35,858 nucleotides of DNA. Source: CAZBBC01 sp964489835 (GTDB taxonomy: Bacteria; Calditrichota; Calditrichia; JAJRVZ01). The DNA lies in NCBI GenBank assembly GCA_964489835.1, contig CAZBBC010000030.1, positions 1 through 35,858 on the forward strand. The letters are read 5' to 3'. The notes below the pieces were generated by a model. The model ran no database searches. It had not been told where the DNA came from and worked only from the letters and a program-made list of their open reading frames with translations. Of the stretch, positions 16,488-24,693 are shown in pieces. The position numbers and the translations under genes are program-made. Within the stretch, counting starts at the first letter, position 1; every line of letters starts with the position of its first letter.

Positions 16488-16635
16488 CCGGACAAAAATA
16501 ACATAGTATTTGTCAAATAAAATGATGATTAAACCTTAATAATCAATAGGTTATATGTATTGGCATTCTTTTTGAATATATATTGCATATAAGTATAAAG
16601 GGTAGAAAAAGTCAATTTTAGAAAGGAGGAAGTTT

Positions 16636-17058
16636 ATGTTTTACAGATCATTCGATCCCTGGCGGGAGATGAATCGGATTCAGCATGAAATGAATCAACT
16701 GTTTGATAATCCTTCCTGGCAGAAGAGACGTGAATATCCAGCAGTGAATGTCTGGACCAACAGTAGCAATCTTTTAGTGACTGCTGAATTACCGGGTTAT
16801 GATAGGGATAGTGTTGATATTTCTGTAACCGGCGATATTTTGAGAATTCATGGCAGCAGAAAAGCACCGGAATGTAAAGAAGATGAATGTTTTCATCGAC
16901 AGGAGCGAAGTTACGGTGTCTTTAACCGAGAGTTGGCATTGCCTTTTGCTATTGATACGAATAACATTGACGCATCCTTTCGGGACGGTATTTTAAGTAT
17001 ATCTTTACCGCGTGCTAAGGCTGATATACCAAAGAAAATTGAGATAAAAGCACAATAA
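16636..17058 (+). CDS. Small heat-shock protein, Hsp20/alpha-crystallin (copy 1)
   Basis: A 140-aa ATP-independent holdase chaperone. The alpha-crystallin domain spans about residues 35-135: PAVNVWTNSSNLLVTAELPG, ERSYGVFNRELALP and GILSISLPRAK. The N-terminus FYRSFDPWREMNRIQHEMNQ is the typical amphipathic arm. AAAGGAGGAAG lies 6 nt before the ATG. It heads a run of three Hsp20 genes separated by 15 and 36 nt, certainly one operon. Confidence 0.95.
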   Translation: MFYRSFDPWREMNRIQHEMNQLFDNPSWQKRREYPAVNVWTNSSNLLVTAELPGYDRDSVDISVTGDILRIHGSRKAPECKEDECFHRQERSYGVFNRELALPFAIDTNNIDASFRDGILSISLPRAKADIPKKIEIKAQ

Positions 17059-17073
17059 GAAAGGAGACCCAAA

Positions 17074-17478
17074 ATGACAAATAAAGAAACAAAGATTCAG
17101 AAAAAAGAAACTGCTGATGTTCAGATGAGGGAGAGGACGCGCTGGGGAAAGGTGTTTGCTCCGCCCGTGGATATTATTGAGACAAATAATGAGCTCAGAG
17201 TATTTTCTGATATGCCGGGTGTCAATAAAGACACCATTGATATAACTATCGAGCAAAATGTTTTAACCATTCAGGGGAATGTGGATGTTGACCCGATCGA
17301 GGGTTATGAACTGGAGTATAAGGAATATGAGATCGGAGATTTTCAGCGTTCGTTTACTCTGACAGATACCATTGATCAGGAAAAAATTGAAGCAAAATAT
17401 AAGAATGGTGTTCTTGAACTGATACTTCCGAAAGCGGACAAAGCTAAACCTAAAAAGATTGAAGTAAAAATAAATTGA
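17074..17478 (+). CDS. Small heat-shock protein, Hsp20/alpha-crystallin (copy 2, divergent)
   Basis: A 134-aa Hsp20 with a polar Lys/Glu-rich N-terminus in place of the usual WREM-type arm. The crystallin domain begins FAPPVDIIETNNELRVFSDM and ends NGVLELILPKAD followed by KPKKIEVK. The usual ER(x)YGxFxR strand is changed to YEIGDFQRSFTL, so this is the most divergent of the three. GAAAGGAGA precedes the ATG. It probably forms mixed oligomers with its neighbours, which is an inference. Confidence 0.93.
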   Translation: MTNKETKIQKKETADVQMRERTRWGKVFAPPVDIIETNNELRVFSDMPGVNKDTIDITIEQNVLTIQGNVDVDPIEGYELEYKEYEIGDFQRSFTLTDTIDQEKIEAKYKNGVLELILPKADKAKPKKIEVKIN

Positions 17479-17514
17479 GAGTACCAATAGATAAATTGAA
17501 AGGAGGTGAACGGG

Positions 17515-18000
17515 ATGGCTATCAAAGACTTCTTTTCTAAAAATTTACCGGTTAGTCGTGATGGGGTAAACCAGCCATTTTTGAATCTGCAACAGGAAAT
17601 GAACCGAATGTTTTCTAAATTTTATGATGATTTCCACTGGTCTCCATTTCAGGAAAGAAATCTCAGTCTATTTCCAAAAGTTGATATCAAAGAAACGAAA
17701 AGTGCGGTTACCGTTTCAGCAGAACTCCCCGGGTTAGATGCGAAGGATATTGATATCAGCGTCTCTGACGACAGACTCACATTGCGCGGTGAAAAAGGAC
17801 AGGAGAAAGAAAGTAAAGAAGAAAACTACTACCGCATGGAAAGATCATACGGTTCTTTTCACCGGAGTATTACCCTACCTGCGGAAGTTGAATCAGAAAA
17901 TATTGAAGCGACCTTCAAAAACGGTGTGCTTACGATTTCCATTCCCAAAAGACCGGAAGGGCAACGAAAAACCAAGAAGATTAAAATTAATACAGGCTAA
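17515..18000 (+). CDS. Small heat-shock protein, Hsp20/alpha-crystallin (copy 3)
   Basis: A 161-aa Hsp20 chaperone with a Phe-rich N-terminal arm (QPFLNLQQEMNRMFSKFYDD) and a complete crystallin domain (VDIKETKSAVTVSAELPG, MERSYGSFHRSITLP, NGVLTISIPK). I chose ATG 17515: AAGGAGGTGA at 17500-17509 is well placed for it and overlaps the in-frame GTG at 17506. A strong stem-loop 17 nt after the stop closes the operon. Confidence 0.95.
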   Translation: MAIKDFFSKNLPVSRDGVNQPFLNLQQEMNRMFSKFYDDFHWSPFQERNLSLFPKVDIKETKSAVTVSAELPGLDAKDIDISVSDDRLTLRGEKGQEKESKEENYYRMERSYGSFHRSITLPAEVESENIEATFKNGVLTISIPKRPEGQRKTKKIKINTG

Positions 18001-18016
18001 TCGTCAAAATAAGAAC

Positions 18017-18054
18017 GAAAGAAGCCGGAAAAATGATTCACACCGGCTTCTTTC
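18017..18054 (+). terminator. Stem-loop terminator of the Hsp20 operon
   Basis: GAAAGAAGCCGG at 18017-18028 pairs exactly with CCGGCTTCTTTC at 18043-18054 around a 14-nt loop, with the T-rich part inside the descending arm. Its place just after the last Hsp20 stop fits an intrinsic terminator. Confidence 0.8.
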
Positions 18055-18315
18055 ATTTGCATCTCATCACAAAAATCATTGATGCCCATTCTTTTCGGTT
18101 AACTGATTACCGCGGATTTTAGTACAAGGCTCAATGTCCAGTCAGATTTCCCCGACCCTTCGGGAAATCCCAAGTTCTCCCGATAAAACATGTCGCCTTC
18201 CAGTCGACATATCGGGACTAAATCTTCCATGATTTAGCAAATTCCAAATCCCAAATAATTCACAAATTCCAAGTTCCCAATTTTTTTATCTTTATTTTTT
18301 CTTACTTCCTACTTC
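18055..18315. other. Convergent intergenic region with three hairpins and short repeats
   Basis: No gene. Three consecutive hairpins occur: GATTTCCC/GGGAAATC (18145-18169), CCCGAT..ATGTCG/CGACATATCGGG (18179-18215) and TAAATC/GATTTA (18219-18235). Then follow repeats of the AAATTCCAAxTCCCAA kind (18239-18280). They sit downstream of both flanking genes and may stop transcription from either side. Confidence 0.65.
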
Positions 18316-21180
18316 TTACTTAATCAGCACCATCTTCTTCACCTGCTGAAATTCTCCGGTGTTAAGTTTGTAATAGTAAATCCCGCTAGAAAATCCTGTT
18401 GCATCCCATTCAACCTGGTGAAAACCGGCATTCTGTCTTTGATTTACCAGTTTTGCTACTTTTTCACCTAAAATGCTATAAATGCTTAGATCAACGTAAT
18501 TCGTAATTGGTAATTCGTAATTTATAATTGTTTTTGGATTGAATGGATTGGGATAGTTTTGATACAGCTGGTATCTGGATACAATTCGGTCTCTATCCTC
18601 ACTTATTGGAGTGGATACAGTATCGATAACCGCAAAATATGTATCACTGATATCAAAAAGATTGGTATCCTGTAAACTTGTAATGGAAATCATATAGGTA
18701 GTATCGGTTGGCAGATAAGGATTGATGGACCATCGATATTCCCCGGAGCTGGTTACAGTATCGATGATGCCAGCTGACTCACCGTTTCGGTGCAGCTCGA
18801 TCACCACGTCCTCTAAAATATTATCATCCCATTCAATAAAATACCTAAGACCCCTTTGAAATTGTTCCCCCCCGTTAGGAGAAATTACATTAATGTTCGG
18901 AGGTACCGTGCTAAACATATGTGCTTCCGACCAGTTACTTTCACCGGCATCGTTGACTGATTTTACATGCCAAAAATAAGAAATATTTGTCTCAACGGTA
19001 TCTAATGTGAAAGCCATTTTCGTTAAATTTTCTTCTTCCACCACCGGATCTCCAAATTGCAGATCCGTGGCCACCTGTAATTTAAACGTATTAAAATACC
19101 CGATAGGGGCCCATGTTAATTCAATGGGTAATGTTTGGTTGAGCGAAGCTGAATCCACCGGCATAAGAGGTTTGGGTGCGTAAGCAACCGATTTGAAATC
19201 AGGATAACCAAAAATGAATTCTCCGAATCTATCCATGGTTGCGCTTAATTCCTGGGTAATGGGATTATATGAAGTTACCAATGGAATAAAAAAGCCCTCA
19301 CCTTCAAACTCCCTGTGATAGATGATAACCGAATCAGGATTTGTAATGCCAAAAAACTCTGCATTAAATGAAATAATCGCAACCATCGAAAGGATATCCT
19401 CATTTGAAACAACGATGCGAACGGGTAAAACCATTGGCGCTCTGCCGGCAAATTGGGGGTAGCGGGGCCCATAATCAGTTTTGGTCACCGTCAGTTGATT
19501 GTAATCCTCAACCGGTAAGGAAGTAATTTCGATAGTAGTACCGGTTTGTATCGAATCGCCTTCGCTGAAATCATAAATATTTGTTTCTCTCACATCATTA
19601 TAGGTTACAGATGAAACAACATCAGAGCCATACCAGGGATGCCGGGTGAACCCGCCGCCAATGTTCTTCTCAGTATATGATAGCTCAAAAGCAATCGTAC
19701 CGTCTGATGTTACCTCGGTTACGGCCGGGGCACCACCACTGATAGCACCTCCCCAGCTGATAAGCGTATTCCCATTCGGCAAACGCTGAACGGTTCCACC
19801 GGTAAATGCCAGAATGTCCGGTTCGTGACGGTACTCCCAAACCATCGTTAAGGTTCTGTTTTCTTCATCCAGGGCATATTCAACGGCACGTGAGTACGTT
19901 CTTTGCGTATTATTTTTATCAGCCCCATTATCGAAAATAGTAAGATTTCCATTGGGTAAGCGTCGCACGGAATGCTGCAGTTTAAAATAATGTGGGGCAT
20001 TTTCTTCGTGTTCATTGATAAAGGTAAATTCATTTTGTTTACCGTTCATTCGCCAGATAACGTCACCGGTAACTCTGCTGATCTTAATCACATCCCAGGT
20101 TTCACGACATGAGAGTATAATATTGCCGTCATTGTCCAGTTCCACTGAGTTAACATGGATATAATCAAATCTTGATTTGGTGATATCTTTATATGAGTCG
20201 GTTATCGGGATATAATCCCAGCAGCGCCATTGATAAACTACATTTTTATCCACATCCAGCTCCTGAATAATTGAACCGGTAACTTCAGCATTTGGTTGGC
20301 CACCTTCTATAATTTGACTCATATCTATCGGTTGCGTGTCATAGGCTAACATGATCGCATGTCCATTCGGTAACAGCAGAAAATCATGACTATCTGCGAT
20401 ATATCCGTTTCCCATTTGAAATGAATCGATCAATGCATAATTTTGATCCTTAATCATATAAATAAAAGCATGTTTAGGACCCAGGGCTTTCGCGTAGGAG
20501 ATTAAACCATTCGGATGTAAATCAAATCCACCACCAACGTTAGGCTCATAATAAACCGGTATCCCTGAATTTTCAAGAATCATACTATAACTGCCAATAG
20601 TATCGACGGTGGAGGAATTGCCGCCAAAAAGCAATCCCGGTGCAGTCTCACCGGTTCCTGTAATTATAAACTCGGGAAAATCATCCGGTAGGGTATCACC
20701 GTTGGCTATATGAAAGGTTTTACCTTTTGCAGTGATATTCGAATACATTTTATCCGGCTTATCATATTCATCATAATCAGAAAAGTCAGGTCTTAAAGGT
20801 TTTGCAAGCGAGGTAATCCTAAAACTAAAAGAAATAGGATTTACTACCTCCTCTGATATGGTTCTTAACCCTGAATTTACGGTGACCATTACATTTTCAT
20901 TCGGTGCAAAGAGAATATCCGGTTTAAAAATAACTGTTTTGCCATCAGAGGATAGGATGATCTGACCGGAGACCGGACCACTGATTGAACCAACCACCTG
21001 TATTAGACTGGGCGCATGAATACTGCCGGGATCGATCTTCGATCCCTGTCTGATGATGATTGTACTTTCTCGTGTATTAAATTCGGATCCCGGTTTTGGG
21101 GAAATAAACTGGTAATCCTGAATACCGGCAGCGAACAAGACGCTGGTACTCACCAATAGTGTTAATATAATCCTTATCAT
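18316..21180 (-). CDS. Secreted arylsulfotransferase-like protein with C-terminal sorting domain (paralogue 1)
   Basis: A 954-aa secreted protein. Residues 1-18 are a signal peptide (MIRIILTLLVSTSVLFA). Residues 25-125 look like a bacterial Ig-like domain. Residues 160-500 are a beta-propeller of the arylsulfotransferase (ASST) type, with repeated 'LPNGNxLI' blades and His265 (SHDFLLLPNG), His342 (IHVNSVELDNDG) and His403 (LQHSVRRLPNG), matching the pattern of ASST active-site histidines. An FN3-like region (670-760) and another Ig-like region follow. The last 85 residues are the YPNPFNP sorting domain, ending in YYYKLNTGEFQQVKKMVLIK. Members move sulfate between phenols, but many ASST-like proteins are untested. 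AGGAGG 8 nt upstream fixes the ATG start over a GTG three codons earlier. Confidence 0.82.
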   Translation of the reverse strand: MIRIILTLLVSTSVLFAAGIQDYQFISPKPGSEFNTRESTIIIRQGSKIDPGSIHAPSLIQVVGSISGPVSGQIILSSDGKTVIFKPDILFAPNENVMVTVNSGLRTISEEVVNPISFSFRITSLAKPLRPDFSDYDEYDKPDKMYSNITAKGKTFHIANGDTLPDDFPEFIITGTGETAPGLLFGGNSSTVDTIGSYSMILENSGIPVYYEPNVGGGFDLHPNGLISYAKALGPKHAFIYMIKDQNYALIDSFQMGNGYIADSHDFLLLPNGHAIMLAYDTQPIDMSQIIEGGQPNAEVTGSIIQELDVDKNVVYQWRCWDYIPITDSYKDITKSRFDYIHVNSVELDNDGNIILSCRETWDVIKISRVTGDVIWRMNGKQNEFTFINEHEENAPHYFKLQHSVRRLPNGNLTIFDNGADKNNTQRTYSRAVEYALDEENRTLTMVWEYRHEPDILAFTGGTVQRLPNGNTLISWGGAISGGAPAVTEVTSDGTIAFELSYTEKNIGGGFTRHPWYGSDVVSSVTYNDVRETNIYDFSEGDSIQTGTTIEITSLPVEDYNQLTVTKTDYGPRYPQFAGRAPMVLPVRIVVSNEDILSMVAIISFNAEFFGITNPDSVIIYHREFEGEGFFIPLVTSYNPITQELSATMDRFGEFIFGYPDFKSVAYAPKPLMPVDSASLNQTLPIELTWAPIGYFNTFKLQVATDLQFGDPVVEEENLTKMAFTLDTVETNISYFWHVKSVNDAGESNWSEAHMFSTVPPNINVISPNGGEQFQRGLRYFIEWDDNILEDVVIELHRNGESAGIIDTVTSSGEYRWSINPYLPTDTTYMISITSLQDTNLFDISDTYFAVIDTVSTPISEDRDRIVSRYQLYQNYPNPFNPKTIINYELPITNYVDLSIYSILGEKVAKLVNQRQNAGFHQVEWDATGFSSGIYYYKLNTGEFQQVKKMVLIK

Positions 21181-21189
21181 AATATGCAC

Positions 21190-21475
21190 CTCCTGGCCAG
21201 TGATTGTTTATATTACTTTTATTGTCCATTTTTATATATATGGATCACCGCTATCGGCGTAGCGATTCTTAATGACTAATCTCTTTCACGCCCGTCTTTG
21301 CCACGTCTGCGACGGGTAGGCCGGGGAGGCAGCGACGCAGCGGCCGTGACGCTCGCAGCAAAATAGTATTTTATTCTAAATATTTATGATTGCTTAAGAC
21401 TATAATTCTTACTATATAAAAAATAATAAAAACGTGGCGTTCGTTGCAGTCGCCGCGTCGCTGCGAGAAAACTAT
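21190..21475. repeat. GC-rich inverted repeat region between the ASST-like genes
   Basis: GCAGCGACGC (21329-21338) pairs with GCGTCGCTGC (21455-21464), and CTCGCAGC (21352-21359) with GCTGCGAG (21460-21467). The arms enclose an AT-rich core. A related fragment TCGTTGCGTCGCTGTGAG recurs at 33781-33798. No coding potential is seen. Confidence 0.6.
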
Positions 21476-24016
21476 CTATCGTAATAGTATCATTTTTTTT
21501 ACATCCTGAAATTCACCTGTCTGGATTCGGTAGTAGAAAATTCCACTCGCAAATCCCGAAGCATCCCATTCCACCTGATGATACCCGGCGTTCTGCCTCT
21601 CTGAAACAAGTATTGACACTTTTTCACCTAAAATGTTGTAAATGGTGAGATAAACGTAATTCGAAATTGGTAATTCGTAATTAATGGTTGTCCGCGGATT
21701 GAACGGATTAGGATAATTATTGTAAAGGGCAAATACAGTTGGCAGCGTTTTATCTTTCTCCGGAATACCGGTAACAACTTCTTTAAGAGAGATATTGTCT
21801 ATATAGATATCATGATCGGAATTGCCGGCATTAAACACAATTCCGGCAGAAAAATCATTCGGGCTTTTCATGGTGAATTGATGTGTAAAATGGTTATTGG
21901 TTTTTTTTAGCAAGGTATATCCGATTTTACTATAATTGGTATAAGGTACCTCTAGTTTCTCAACATCAGCTTCGATGACGCGATCTTCAGCGGCATAGGC
22001 ATCGAATTCAAAGATATATTTCCGGCCATTGATTAATTGAAGATTTGGGTATGAGGCCTGGACGTGGGTAAAATCTTTTCCGCCGTCTGTAATTTGGAAA
22101 TGCAGGGCACCGGAATCATCGATCTCCCATTCAGCCGATGCCTCGGTAGTATCCACCTGCCATTCCCAATATTTAAAACCATTGGAGAAGTCCCCGTTAA
22201 AGACCATATTCTGGCCAATGTCTGCTATGTTCACATAAATCTTTTCTTCATTGGAAAATCCGCTTTCTGTTCCTTTTGAATTTACCGCTGTCACCCGGAA
22301 ATAATAATAAACCTGGTTGGTTAGATCAAAGAGATGAAGGAAGGGTTCTATTGTTGATGCGAGAAGCTGGTCGGGATTTGGGTCCAGACCGCCATAGATA
22401 TTGTACTGGGCCACCTCCCGATCACAGAATTTATTAAAGAGCAGTGTTACCCGGTCATTCCAGGATTCAATGACCAGATAAGGTACGGCGGCCTTACCTT
22501 TCCAGGGAAAGCGGAAGGTCCGGTAACAGTCATACCCGTTGACAAAATCCATATTAAAGGCGATGGACCCGTCCGGCCGGACTTCGGTCAGTTTTGGCGC
22601 ATATCTGACGGCCCAATTGATAAGGGTATTACCGTTGGGGAGTCGCTGTACATTTCCCAGGTAGCGGCTATAGGTGGTGGGATCAAATGCAAATTCCCAT
22701 ATCTTTGTCGCTGTCCAATTTACGGTATCCAGTTCTACTTCCAGTCCCCGTGAGAAATAGGGCACATGGTGATTACCGTTATCAAATACGGTATAGTGTC
22801 CATTGGGCAAGACACGAATGTCATGCTGATAAGAAATCTGAAATTCATCATTCACCCAGTCAAACTGGTTATTAACACCGCCCAAACGCCAGATAAATTC
22901 ACCCGTCTGCCGGTGGATTTTTGAAACCTCGCTCAGAAAACGGCTGGAAGTGAGGATATGTCCGTCATGATCGATCTCGATTGCGTTCATATGCACATAA
23001 TCGATATAACTGGCATCGAGATGTTCGTAAATAGCATCGGTGATGTCAAAGTGATCCCAGCTGCGCCATAACAAGATACAATTATCGTCGGCATCCATCT
23101 CCGCCACATGGTTTCCGACAACCAAAGCATTGGAATTACCACCAGCCACGGAATCACTCATATCCACATAGCGGGTATCAGTAATGATTAAAAAATAATG
23201 CCCGTTGGGCAATACCTGTAATTCGTGTTCATCAATCCTGTATTCTTCCGGATAAAAAAATGTATCCACCACCGCATAGGTGGAATCCAGAGCAATATGG
23301 CTGCCACCGCCATAACCCGAATGTACCAGCATGGTCAGGCGGCCATCCTTTTGTACTTTGAGGTCACGTCTGCGATCCGCCGCTTTGAGATACCAGACCG
23401 GATTACCGTCATTATCAAGGATCATTGCGTAGTTAGGACCCACGTAAGTGCAGAGAAAAATATAGCCGGTATCCGGATTATCATTCGTAAAAATATTCAC
23501 CCAGGGGAAGTCGGTAGGAATGGAAATACCGTTGCGTACAATAGGATAAAGTCTTTGTCTTTTCGGCATATCCTGAGTATCATCTAAGGATTCCTCTTCG
23601 TCTGATCCTTCATCTTTATTAAGCATTGGTGGAATTTCTGTCATTGGTGAAATTTTAAAATGATAGGTGACATCTAAAAAGGACTTGTCTGTACCTGTTT
23701 TAGTTGGAGCCAAATGCACCTGAACGTTTTCCCCCGGAATAAAAGGACTCATTGGCTTAAAAATAATAGTTCTTTTATCGCTTGAGACCACGGTTTTTCC
23801 GTCAACATCTCCACTTTTTTCACCGCTGATTTTTATAAAAGATTTCAGATTGTTAAGTTGGTATGGGGTAATGGAATTGAAGCGGATTATTAACTGGGTT
23901 TTTTTTTGGTGGTGGTCTGTATTGGGAATAGGAAACAGATATTGAATTTCCTTATGAAATTTTGCCACGGCGGTGTGGATAAAGGAGAGTAAAATTAAAA
24001 TCGTTAAAATTCTCAT
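21476..24016 (-). CDS. Secreted arylsulfotransferase-like protein with carbohydrate-binding-like and sorting domains (paralogue 2)
   Basis: An 846-aa paralogue of the neighbouring gene. Signal peptide at 1-18 (MRILTILILLSFIHTAVA), Ig-like domain to about 125, ASST-like propeller at about 165-500 with equivalent His264 (IDEHELQVLPNG), His342 (VHMNAIEIDHDG) and His398 (YQHDIRVLPNG). An FN3-like segment follows, then a jelly-roll segment (NMVFNGDFSNGFKYWEW to DHDIYIDNISL) of the CBM4/9 kind, which would bind polysaccharide. The last 85 residues are a YPNPFNP sorting domain. The ATG at 24014-24016 is chosen because it begins the signal peptide; the frame opens 15 codons earlier at a TTG. No clear ribosome site is visible. 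Confidence 0.8.
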   Translation of the reverse strand: MRILTILILLSFIHTAVAKFHKEIQYLFPIPNTDHHQKKTQLIIRFNSITPYQLNNLKSFIKISGEKSGDVDGKTVVSSDKRTIIFKPMSPFIPGENVQVHLAPTKTGTDKSFLDVTYHFKISPMTEIPPMLNKDEGSDEEESLDDTQDMPKRQRLYPIVRNGISIPTDFPWVNIFTNDNPDTGYIFLCTYVGPNYAMILDNDGNPVWYLKAADRRRDLKVQKDGRLTMLVHSGYGGGSHIALDSTYAVVDTFFYPEEYRIDEHELQVLPNGHYFLIITDTRYVDMSDSVAGGNSNALVVGNHVAEMDADDNCILLWRSWDHFDITDAIYEHLDASYIDYVHMNAIEIDHDGHILTSSRFLSEVSKIHRQTGEFIWRLGGVNNQFDWVNDEFQISYQHDIRVLPNGHYTVFDNGNHHVPYFSRGLEVELDTVNWTATKIWEFAFDPTTYSRYLGNVQRLPNGNTLINWAVRYAPKLTEVRPDGSIAFNMDFVNGYDCYRTFRFPWKGKAAVPYLVIESWNDRVTLLFNKFCDREVAQYNIYGGLDPNPDQLLASTIEPFLHLFDLTNQVYYYFRVTAVNSKGTESGFSNEEKIYVNIADIGQNMVFNGDFSNGFKYWEWQVDTTEASAEWEIDDSGALHFQITDGGKDFTHVQASYPNLQLINGRKYIFEFDAYAAEDRVIEADVEKLEVPYTNYSKIGYTLLKKTNNHFTHQFTMKSPNDFSAGIVFNAGNSDHDIYIDNISLKEVVTGIPEKDKTLPTVFALYNNYPNPFNPRTTINYELPISNYVYLTIYNILGEKVSILVSERQNAGYHQVEWDASGFASGIFYYRIQTGEFQDVKKMILLR

Positions 24017-24329
24017 TATAATTAATTTTCGGGATAGATGAAAAGTTTGAAAACATATCAATAATAAACGATCAAATTGTAATATTCAAATAATAAATTT
24101 GGGTTAATTACAAATGATAGATTTATTTTATAGGTATAATTAAGTCTATTGCTTATAGAAAGTATTCGAAATTCTTTTAAGGCTGATTTTAAAAAGGAAG
24201 TAATTTAATCAGGTTGTTCATATTTTTCTGATGTCGGTGGCCTAATTATAACCAGATCCCTTGAACCGGAAGTTTCCAATACTTATTATTGAAGGCGTTA
24301 GATGTAAAAATAGTACACCTGGCCTATTC

Positions 24330-24495
24330 AAACCACAGCGAAAGGCTGCAAACAAAGAAAAGATAGTCCACGGATTTCACGGATTTCAATTAAAAATTAT
24401 TAAAATTTTTACTAATCGCCCCGGCGATCCCTGCCCCCGCCAGAGGGGGGCGGCGCCGCGGCGGAAAAAACAAAGTTTTTTAATACAATAGCATG
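24330..24495. repeat. Dispersed GC-rich element, copy B (cut by gap)
   Basis: Shares with 12541-12647 the ordered blocks GGCTGCAAA, CACGGATTTCAC, GGGCGGCGCCGCGGCGGAAA, AACAAAGTTTTT and AATAGCAT. It is longer by an insertion that includes ACTAATCGCCCCGGCGATCC, and related bases occur at 33576-33606. It runs into the run of N. Confidence 0.75.
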
Positions 24496-24595
24496 NNNNN
24501 NNNNNNNNNNNNNNNNNNNNNNNNNNNNNNNNNNNNNNNNNNNNNNNNNNNNNNNNNNNNNNNNNNNNNNNNNNNNNNNNNNNNNNNNNNNNNNN
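24496..24595. other. Assembly gap (100 N)
   Basis: Exactly 100 undetermined bases, the customary filler for a gap of unknown length. GC-rich repeats lie on both sides, a likely reason the assembly broke. Any reading frame across it is not real evidence of coding. Confidence 0.98.
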
Positions 24596-24654
24596 CCCTC
24601 CCTGTCAGGCGAAGCCTGACAGGGAGGGGTGTCGACCCCCGAATCGATCGGGGG
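24596..24654. repeat. Two GC-rich hairpins upstream of the beta-galactosidase gene
   Basis: CCCTCCCTGTCAGGC (24596-24610) and GCCTGACAGGGAGGG (24614-24628) form a perfect 15-bp stem with a GAA loop. A second stem, CCCCCGA/TCGGGGG, occupies 24636-24654. They are 40-98 nt before the start codon, so they may be a terminator, a 5' leader structure or the end of the repeat element in the gap. Confidence 0.8.
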
Positions 24655-24693
24655 GAGACGGGGTGGGTCATCAAGCCAAACAGGAAAAATAAA

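Larger units (their letters stand above)
15956..16635. other. Long intergenic region with repeat element and transposase remnant
   Basis: Between the phosphofructokinase start and the first Hsp20 gene there is no intact gene. It holds the ACCACGAAG element, a short IS91-like remnant (16245-16436), an imperfect direct repeat (16421-16487) and the AT-rich leader of the Hsp20 genes. I see no CIRCE element. Confidence 0.6.
24017..24693. other. Divergent intergenic region with repeat element and assembly gap
   Basis: It lies between the divergent ASST-like and beta-galactosidase genes. It holds AT-rich leader DNA, the second GC-rich dispersed element (24330-24495), 100 N, and two hairpins. Promoters for both flanking genes should be here but I cannot place them. 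Confidence 0.6.

Noticed and set aside
12998..16494. Shared 12-mer TTTAACCGGACA at about 12998 and 16483
   Set aside because: A 12-base match is expected by chance in 36 kb, and no flanking similarity was seen.
16540..16620. Sigma-54 or CIRCE control ahead of the Hsp20 genes
   Set aside because: TGGCA and TTGC are about twice too far apart for sigma-54, and no GAGTGCTAA-type inverted repeat is present.
24493..24693. Upstream extension of the beta-galactosidase frame
   Set aside because: It passes through 100 N; the signal peptide and ribosome site place the start at 24694.
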